Assembly (NCBI RefSeq): GCF_039540375.1 | Contig: NZ_BAABEX010000008.1 | Location: forward strand, 1 to 64,000 | Source of the DNA: Acidovorax_G lacteus | Lineage (GTDB): Bacteria; Pseudomonadota; Gammaproteobacteria; Burkholderiales; Burkholderiaceae_C | DNA: 64,000 nt | Direction: 5' to 3' | In this document: positions 59,696-64,000 of the stretch, one piece after another | How positions within the stretch are numbered: position 1 is the stretch's first letter | Layout of the letters: each line of letters opens with the position of its first letter | The notes under the pieces: model-generated | What the model was told of the DNA's origin: nothing | What the model saw: the letters and a program-made list of their open reading frames with translations, nothing else | Database searches by the model: none | Position numbers and translations under genes: made by a program

Positions 59696-60252
59696 ACGCC
59701 TCCCGCCGCCAATGTCTGCGCACGCTGCTGCCCGTGCTCGCCGCGCCCGTGGTCGTACCGCTTACTGGCTGCGCCAGCTACTACTACGGCGAGGGGCTGG
59801 CGTCTCTGGCCAAGACCGATCTGCTGGACGCCAATTACCGCGCGGCCGACCAGTTGCTGCAAACCGTGCGCATCGATCCGGCGCAGCCGCTGATCGTGGC
59901 CACGCTGGTGAGTGTGGACCGGGTGCACGAGTCGTCGCGCCTGGGCCGCATGTTTTCGGAGCAGATTGCCAGCCGCCTGGTGCAGCGCGGCCTGAACGTG
60001 GTGGAGCCCAAGCTGCGCGAGACGCTGGCCATGCAGCGCGACCAGGGCGAGCTGCTGTTGTCGCGCGAACTGCGCGAGGTGGCACGCAGCCATGCGGCGC
60101 AGGCCGTGGTGGTGGGCACGTATGCGGCCTCGGCCACCATGCTGTACGTCAGCCTCAAGATGGTGGTGCCCACGGGCAACAGCGTGGTCGCGGCCTGCGA
60201 CTACGCCCTGCCGCTGGACGACAACGTGCGCACGCTGCTGCTGGCCCGCTGA
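59692..60252 (+). CDS. FlgO-family outer membrane lipoprotein
   Basis: A 186-residue lipoprotein with lipobox LTGCAS. The mature part is a FlgO domain: LDANYRAADQLLQTVRIDPA, VATLVSVDRVHESSRLGRMF, QIASRLVQRGLNVVEPKLRE, LLLSRELREVARSHAAQAVV and VGTYAASATMLYVSLKMVVP. FlgO is required with FlgP for flagellar stability and motility in Vibrio. The neighbours flhD and flhC make a flagellar role plausible here. It is translationally coupled to the lipoprotein gene before it and is followed by a palindromic repeat. The family call is from domain-like blocks only. Confidence 0.82.
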   Translation: MNASRRQCLRTLLPVLAAPVVVPLTGCASYYYGEGLASLAKTDLLDANYRAADQLLQTVRIDPAQPLIVATLVSVDRVHESSRLGRMFSEQIASRLVQRGLNVVEPKLRETLAMQRDQGELLLSRELREVARSHAAQAVVVGTYAASATMLYVSLKMVVPTGNSVVAACDYALPLDDNVRTLLLAR

Positions 60253-60277
60253 GGGTGTGCCCCTTCGGTCACCCGGT

Positions 60278-60327
60278 TGCTATAAAAGTAATAGCTGCTC
60301 GTGCTTGATTAATAAGCACGAGCAGCC
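60278..60327 (+). repeat. 49-bp palindromic element, copy 8
   Basis: The arm TGCTATAAAAGTAATAGC is nearly symmetric and is followed by the perfect hairpin GCTGCTCGTGCTT / AAGCACGAGCAGC with loop GATTAAT. It lies between the convergent stops of the FlgO-like gene and flhC. Confidence 0.95.
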
Positions 60328-60350
60328 GATTTGGCTTGGTTTTGGGGCGC

Positions 60351-60893
60351 TCAGTGCAGCATCAGCGCCCCGGCCGACTTGCTCTTGCCTGCGCGGGCTG
60401 GCGGGTTGCACAGGCCGCAGGTGTAGTGGCGGGCGTTCTCGTAGGGCTCGGTCACGAACAGGCCGCCGCACTTGGAGCACTTGGTGCGCGTGAGCATGCT
60501 GGCATCGACAAACTTGACCAGACGCCAGGCGCGGGTGAAGGACAGCAGCGGCTCGATCTCGGCCGTGGCCACCTGCTCGTTGTAGAGGCGGTAGGCCTTG
60601 GTCAGCAGTTCCACCGAGTCCAGGCTCACGCCCTTGGACAGGTACTCGTAGATGTTGAGGAACAGCGAGCTGTGGATGTTTTCCTGCCAGGTCAGGAACC
60701 AGTCGGTCGAGAACGGCAGCTGCCCCTTGGAGGGCGACTTGCCCGCGATCTCCTTGTACAGGCGGATCAGGCGCTCGTACGACAGCGTGGTTTCGGATTC
60801 GAGCACCTGCATGCGCGCGCCCATCTGGATCAGCAGGGCAGCACGTTCGATCTGCTTGGACTCGTTCAGAACGCTTTTGACGGGTGCGGACAT
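60351..60893 (-). CDS. flhC: flagellar transcriptional regulator FlhC
   Basis: FlhC with FlhD forms the FlhD4C2 master activator of class II flagellar genes. It has 180 residues. The zinc site uses the Cys pairs CSKC and CGLC (TRTKCSKCGGLFVT and ARHYTCGLCNPPAR). The N-terminal block SKQIERAALLIQMGARMQVL and LPFSTDWFLTWQENIHSSLF are typical. It is 43 bp downstream of flhD on the same strand, so the two are co-transcribed. Confidence 0.97.
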   Translation of the reverse strand: MSAPVKSVLNESKQIERAALLIQMGARMQVLESETTLSYERLIRLYKEIAGKSPSKGQLPFSTDWFLTWQENIHSSLFLNIYEYLSKGVSLDSVELLTKAYRLYNEQVATAEIEPLLSFTRAWRLVKFVDASMLTRTKCSKCGGLFVTEPYENARHYTCGLCNPPARAGKSKSAGALMLH

Positions 60894-60936
60894 GGCGGCT
60901 TCTCCGGGGATCAGGGGGCAGGGCAATCGGCGAGAC

Positions 60937-61263
60937 TTACAGCACTTCGGACACGCGGCCGGCCATCAAAATGTTGGCGTGCAGGGTGTTCGTGGCTTCG
61001 TTGCCGACCTTGCTGGCGCTGTGGTTGGTCAGCAAGCTCCAGACCAGGTTGTCGTCCACACGGAAGCTGCACAGCAGCGTGTTGCGCGATGCGATCTTGA
61101 GCACCTGCGCGGCCGACAGCGATGCGAGAATGTCCGCAGCCTCTTCGTTGATGCCCAGACGGAACACCGCTTCGGCCTTGTCCTGGCGGATCAGGTTCTG
61201 GGCCAGCATCAGGTAGGTGAGGTTGGCTTCGCGAATCTCGGCAAGCAGTTGTTCGTTGGTCAT
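60937..61263 (-). CDS. flhD: flagellar transcriptional regulator FlhD
   Basis: FlhD is the second subunit of the FlhD4C2 flagellar master regulator. It has 108 residues. The conserved body is LLAEIREANLTYLMLAQNLI then RQDKAEAVFRLGINEEAADI, and LASLSAAQVLKIASRNTLLC. The region upstream (to 61687) is long and should hold the flhDC promoter and its operators, including the 19-bp inverted repeat at 61408-61426. Confidence 0.97.
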   Translation of the reverse strand: MTNEQLLAEIREANLTYLMLAQNLIRQDKAEAVFRLGINEEAADILASLSAAQVLKIASRNTLLCSFRVDDNLVWSLLTNHSASKVGNEATNTLHANILMAGRVSEVL

Positions 61264-61407
61264 GGCGGCTTCCTTTCCACTCGGATCGGGGATGTCACCG
61301 GCGGTGTCATCGTGTTCGCGATCCGTTGAAATGGATTGTGAAACCGGGCCAATCGGAAATTAAGTCGGTGTTTGGCTGTGCAGTGTGTCTGGTCCGGCCG
61401 CCGTTTT

Positions 61408-61426
61408 TGTAGGAATTTTTCCTACA
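61408..61426. promoter_or_regulatory. 19-bp inverted repeat upstream of flhDC (RcsB/BvgA-like operator candidate)
   Basis: TGTAGGAA-TTT-TTCCTACA has perfect 8-bp arms and lies 145-163 bp upstream of the flhD start. On the minus strand the core reads TAGGAAAAATTCCTA. This is close to the E. coli RcsAB box before flhDC (TAGGAAAAATCTTA) and to inverted TTTCCTA heptads of Bordetella BvgA. Both are recalled from the literature, not checked. A response regulator of the NarL/FixJ family is the likely binder. Confidence 0.6.
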
Positions 61427-61487
61427 CGCCGATCAGTCAGCGTCCCGCGTTTCCCAGTGCCATGCGTGCTGCGCACCCCGGCACCAG

Positions 61488-61517
61488 GGCGCACAAGCTG
61501 CTCATCTTTTTGATAGC
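61488..61517 (-). repeat. truncated remnant of the palindromic element
   Basis: GCGCACAAGCTGCTCAT followed by CTTTTTGATAGCA matches only the end of one hairpin arm and the AT-rich arm of the 49-bp element. The rest of the hairpin is missing. It lies about 225-255 bp upstream of flhD, in the flhDC control region. Confidence 0.6.
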
Positions 61518-61687
61518 ACCCACAAAGCCCTCTTTTTTGCGCATTGGCCACATCGGCCGTGTGCACAGCGGTGTTGTATGGCCACGCCGGCCAGATGTGG
61601 GCTTGCAGACCAGGTGGCAATCGCTTGCTGCCGCGTGGTGTGCTGGGCGGCAATGGTTCGGTGGCTCAGGGACTGTGTCCGGGCACC

Positions 61688-62602
61688 TCAGGCGGGTGCG
61701 CTCTTTTCCACCGGGCGGCTGGGGTCGCTGCACCACTCGCTCCAGCTGCCTGCAAACAGGGCCGTGGGGCCCAGACCGGCGACTTCCATGGCCAGCAGGT
61801 TGGGAATGGCGCTCACGCCGCTGCCGCACTGGTGCACCACGCTGGCCGCCGGGCGACCGCCGAGCAGGCCTTCAAACTCGGCGCGCAGCACGGCCGGGCT
61901 CTTGAAGCGGCCGTCGCTGCCCAGGTTGTCGGCAAACGGGCGGTTGAGCGCGCCCGGAATGTGCCCGGCCACCGGGTCCAAGGGCTCGACTTCGCCGCGG
62001 TAGCGCGCGCCCGCCCGGGCGTCCACCACCACCTGGCCGGGCGTGCCCAGCCGGGCCAGCACGTCGCTGGCAGTGCGCAGTTCGCGCAGTGGCGGCTGCA
62101 GGCGGAAGTGGCTTTGAAAATGCGCCGCTTCCACGCCGCTGACCACGGCACCACCAGTGGACTGCCAGGCCTGCAGGCCACCGTCGAGCACGGCCACATC
62201 GGCATGGCCCGCCCACTGCAGCATCCACCACAGGCGGCCGCAGTAGTTGGCGCCGTTGCGGTCGTACACCACGGCCTGCATGTTGTTGGCAAAGCCCACG
62301 CTCGACAGCCACATGGCAAAGCGCTCGCGGCTGGGCAGCGGGTGGCGGCCGCCCGATGCGGGCCGGTCGGCCTCGGCTGCCACCTGCGTGCCACCGGCAC
62401 CGGGCGCACCGTGTTTGGCGCTCAGGTGCAAATCCAGGTGCGCGTACACCGCGCCCGGAAGGTGTGCCTGCAGGTACTGTTGCTCGCCAGCGCTGGGCTG
62501 CATCAGGTCAAAGCTGCAGTCGAACACCATCAGCGGTCGGCCGCTGGCCTGCAGGGCCTGCAGTTCGGCCACCGAAATCAGCGTGCGGTACGAGGCGGTC
62601 AT
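61688..62602 (-). CDS. 3-mercaptopyruvate/thiosulfate sulfurtransferase
   Basis: A 304-residue protein of two rhodanese domains. The N-terminal domain is inactive-type (VYDRNGANYCGRLWWMLQWA region), and the C-terminal domain has the active-site loop HQCGSGVSAIPNLLAMEVAG. The CGSGV[ST]A loop favours 3-mercaptopyruvate sulfurtransferase (SseA-like) over thiosulfate sulfurtransferase. LFAGSWSEWCSDPSRPVE closes it. The ATG at 62602 gives the usual length. It is 16 bp downstream of an EamA-type transporter gene, so the two are co-transcribed. Confidence 0.92.
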   Translation of the reverse strand: MTASYRTLISVAELQALQASGRPLMVFDCSFDLMQPSAGEQQYLQAHLPGAVYAHLDLHLSAKHGAPGAGGTQVAAEADRPASGGRHPLPSRERFAMWLSSVGFANNMQAVVYDRNGANYCGRLWWMLQWAGHADVAVLDGGLQAWQSTGGAVVSGVEAAHFQSHFRLQPPLRELRTASDVLARLGTPGQVVVDARAGARYRGEVEPLDPVAGHIPGALNRPFADNLGSDGRFKSPAVLRAEFEGLLGGRPAASVVHQCGSGVSAIPNLLAMEVAGLGPTALFAGSWSEWCSDPSRPVEKSAPA

Positions 62603-62618
62603 GGGGTGTCCTTCCAGG

Positions 62619-63530
62619 TCAGTGTTCTTCGGCCGGGGTGCCGGGCACGGCGCGGGCGCGCAGGATGGTGGCCACGATACCGCTGCCCACGATGAGTGCC
62701 ATGCCCAGCCAGCCCAGGGGCGGAATCTGGTCGCCAAACAGCAGCACGCTGTACAGCGCGGCAAACACGATGCCCGAATACTGCAGGTTGGCCACCACCA
62801 GGGTGCCGCGCTGCGTCTTGGCGCTGGCGTAGGCGCGTGTCATGCACAACTGCCCGCCCGCAGCCAGCACGCCAATGGGCAGCAGCCACAGCGCGGCCCA
62901 GCCGGGCCAGGCCGATACGCCAGTGAACAGCATGGCCCCACCACCGGCCACGGCCGAGCCCAGGGCAAAGTAGAACACCGTGCGCGATTCGGGCTCGCCG
63001 ATGCGCGACAGCGCCACGACCTGCATGTAGGCAAACGCGGCCGTCAGGCCCGACATCAGCCCGATCAGGCCTGCGAACATCTGGTTCTGCTCGATGCTGG
63101 GGCGCAGCATCAGCACCACGCCCGCGAAGCCGGTGAGCACCGTGAGCACCAGCGGGCCCTGCAGCACCGGCCGCGGCGCGGCAGCCGAGGGCCGCCAGGC
63201 CAGCAGCGCACCGCCCACCAAAAAAGCCGCAATCCACACGCTGCTCATGTAGTTGAGCGTCATGGCGGTGGCCAGCGGCAGGTGCGCAATTGCATAAAAC
63301 CAGGCCCCGAGCGACACCACGCCCACCAGGCTGCGCCACGCGTGCATGCCCGGGTAGCGTGTGGCCAGCGTGATGTGCTGCGAGCGCGACAGGGCCCACA
63401 AAATGGCCATGCCGATGAGCCCGCGGTAGAACACGAGTTCGGCCGCATTGAAGTACGCCGACGCGATCTTGACGCACACCCCCATGCTGGCAAAGAGGAA
63501 TGCGGCCAGGACCATCCAGAGGGCTTGCAT
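62619..63530 (-). CDS. EamA-family (DMT) transporter
   Basis: A 303-residue membrane protein with ten hydrophobic helices made of two EamA repeats. The N-terminal MQALWMVLAAFLFASMGVCV and the AAELVFYRGLIGMAILWAL segment begin repeat one. VFYFALGSAVAGGGAMLFTG and VANLQYSGIVFAALYSVLLF belong to repeat two. Such drug/metabolite transporters export amino acids, nucleotides or drugs. The substrate is unknown. It shares an operon with the sulfurtransferase gene. Confidence 0.93.
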   Translation of the reverse strand: MQALWMVLAAFLFASMGVCVKIASAYFNAAELVFYRGLIGMAILWALSRSQHITLATRYPGMHAWRSLVGVVSLGAWFYAIAHLPLATAMTLNYMSSVWIAAFLVGGALLAWRPSAAAPRPVLQGPLVLTVLTGFAGVVLMLRPSIEQNQMFAGLIGLMSGLTAAFAYMQVVALSRIGEPESRTVFYFALGSAVAGGGAMLFTGVSAWPGWAALWLLPIGVLAAGGQLCMTRAYASAKTQRGTLVVANLQYSGIVFAALYSVLLFGDQIPPLGWLGMALIVGSGIVATILRARAVPGTPAEEH

Positions 63531-63557
63531 GCGGCGGTGTGTGGAGTAGGGTGGCCA

Positions 63558-63598
63558 ATAAAAAAGCTGCGCGGGCCGAAGGACCGGCCCGCGCAGCT
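63558..63598 (-). terminator. strong intrinsic terminator after the Rieske dioxygenase gene
   Basis: On the minus strand a 14-bp perfect stem AGCTGCGCGGGCCG / CGGCCCGCGCAGCT with a 6-base loop is followed by a T-run (TTTTTTATT). It ends the transcript of the dioxygenase alpha-subunit gene 45 bp after its stop. Confidence 0.92.
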
Positions 63599-63643
63599 AT
63601 TCTAATGAGAGCACCCGGGCCGCACGGCCCGGTGATCGGCGGA

Positions 63644-64000
63644 TCAGCGGGCGGTATACCCCATGACTTCGCGGTACCACTCGTGGAAGTGCTGCATGCC
63701 GTCTTCCATCGGGCTCTGGTAGGGGCCCACTTCGTTGTCGCCACGCTCGAACAGCGCCTTGCGGCCGGCATCCATGCGCTCGGCGATCTCGTCGTCCTCG
63801 ATGCAGGTCTCCATGTAGGCGGCCTGCTGGGCTTCGACGAATTCGCGCTCGAAGGCGGCGATTTCTTCAGGGTAGTAGAACTCCACCATGTTCAGCGTCT
63901 TGGTGGGGCTGACCGGGTGCAGCGTCGACACCGTGAGCACGTGCGGATACCACTCCACCATGATGTGCGGGTAGTAGGTCAGCCAGATCGCGCCGCGCTC
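63644..64000 (-). CDS. Rieske-type aromatic ring-hydroxylating dioxygenase alpha subunit (3' end, 5' part outside window)
   Basis: The last ~118 residues of a Rieske oxygenase alpha subunit are present. They come from the catalytic SRPBCC domain: AIWLTYYPHIMVEWYPHVLT, LNMVEFYYPEEIAAFEREFV, the ETCIEDDEIAERMDAGR segment, and GPYQSPMEDGMQHFHEWYRE. The Asp-rich DDE and final FHEWY block are typical of choline-monooxygenase-like and benzoate-type oxygenases. The Rieske CxH...CxxH centre and mononuclear iron ligands lie in the missing part. The frame is open to the window end, so this is a clean truncation by the window. A strong terminator follows it. Confidence 0.9.
   Translation of the reverse strand, partial: ERGAIWLTYYPHIMVEWYPHVLTVSTLHPVSPTKTLNMVEFYYPEEIAAFEREFVEAQQAAYMETCIEDDEIAERMDAGRKALFERGDNEVGPYQSPMEDGMQHFHEWYREVMGYTAR

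Larger units (their letters stand above)
61264..61687. promoter_or_regulatory. flhDC upstream region (424 bp, no gene)
   Basis: This region lies upstream of flhD and, at its far end, upstream of nothing else: the sulfurtransferase gene on the same strand ends at 61688. It is AT-richer than its surroundings near 61330-61430. It carries the 19-bp inverted repeat at 61408-61426 and a degenerate copy of the palindromic element near 61488-61517. It is the expected place for the flhDC promoter and regulator sites. Confidence 0.7.

Noticed and set aside
4258..60327. Palindromic elements read as a CRISPR array
   Set aside because: The copies are kilobases apart, not spaced by ~30-bp spacers, and there are no cas genes.

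Overview
The window looks like chromosomal DNA of a high-GC betaproteobacterium of the family Comamonadaceae, most likely Acidovorax or a close relative. This is an inference from three things: strong G/C bias at third codon positions, betaproteobacterial neighbourhoods (argF-argD-DUF3579-rpsT; purM/hda/HAD/pcnB/folK; hemC-hemD-hemX-hemY divergent from ppc; flhDC), and a dispersed ~49-bp palindromic repeat of a kind I associate with this family. No phage, IS element, integrase, rRNA operon or CRISPR array was seen. One tRNA-Leu(CAA) is present. Both ends are cut inside genes.

Layout. 1-3.0 kb: end of one GGDEF/EAL protein overlapping a complete paralogue (c-di-GMP turnover). 3.0-7.3 kb: FAD monooxygenase, MFS transporter, MliC-like lysozyme-inhibitor lipoprotein, and a secreted protein with three DUF3395-like repeats. 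7.4-10.3 kb: kynurenine pathway operon kynB-kynU-kynA. 10.5-14.4 kb: YkgJ-type cysteine-cluster protein, argF, argD, DUF3579 protein, rpsT. 14.6-18.1 kb: murJ, SirB1-like protein, ppk2. 18.1-21.4 kb: an overlapping three-gene operon (nitrilase-like, stand-alone DJ-1/PfpI, GlxA-type AraC regulator), then an isochorismatase-like hydrolase. 21.5-27.7 kb: MFS transporter, purM, then hda, HAD phosphatase, pcnB and folK. 27.8-33.5 kb: Bug/TctC-type binding protein, iron-sulfur flavoreductase, NAD-dependent epimerase-like protein, DUF4124 protein, Arg/Asp/Glu-rich lipoprotein, cheV. 33.8-38.6 kb: two LysR regulators, a SnoaL-like protein, an NAD(P)-binding protein, a methyl-accepting chemotaxis protein. 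38.8-42.9 kb: glutarate cluster (gcdG, gcdH, divergent LysR gcdR) and a small ORF. 43.5-49.3 kb: tRNA-Leu, cysM, Nudix hydrolase, TusA-like protein, galU, valS. 49.5-51.4 kb: two YceI proteins and a cytochrome b561. 51.7-58.8 kb: heme operon hemC-hemD-hemX-hemY, divergent ppc. 58.9-61.3 kb: two coupled lipoproteins (the second FlgO-like) and flhDC. 61.7-64 kb: sulfurtransferase, EamA transporter, and the end of a Rieske-type dioxygenase alpha subunit.

The window is mostly housekeeping. The most unusual structure is the ~49-bp element, made of an AT-rich arm of about 17 bp plus a strong hairpin. It occurs in eight full copies and one remnant. Seven full copies and the remnant are intergenic. 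The eighth lies in frame inside hemD and is translated as about 14 extra residues. In two copies the AT-rich arm is flipped relative to the hairpin, and two copies abut start codons. A second notable signal is a 19-bp inverted repeat about 150 bp upstream of flhD that resembles RcsB/BvgA-type operators.
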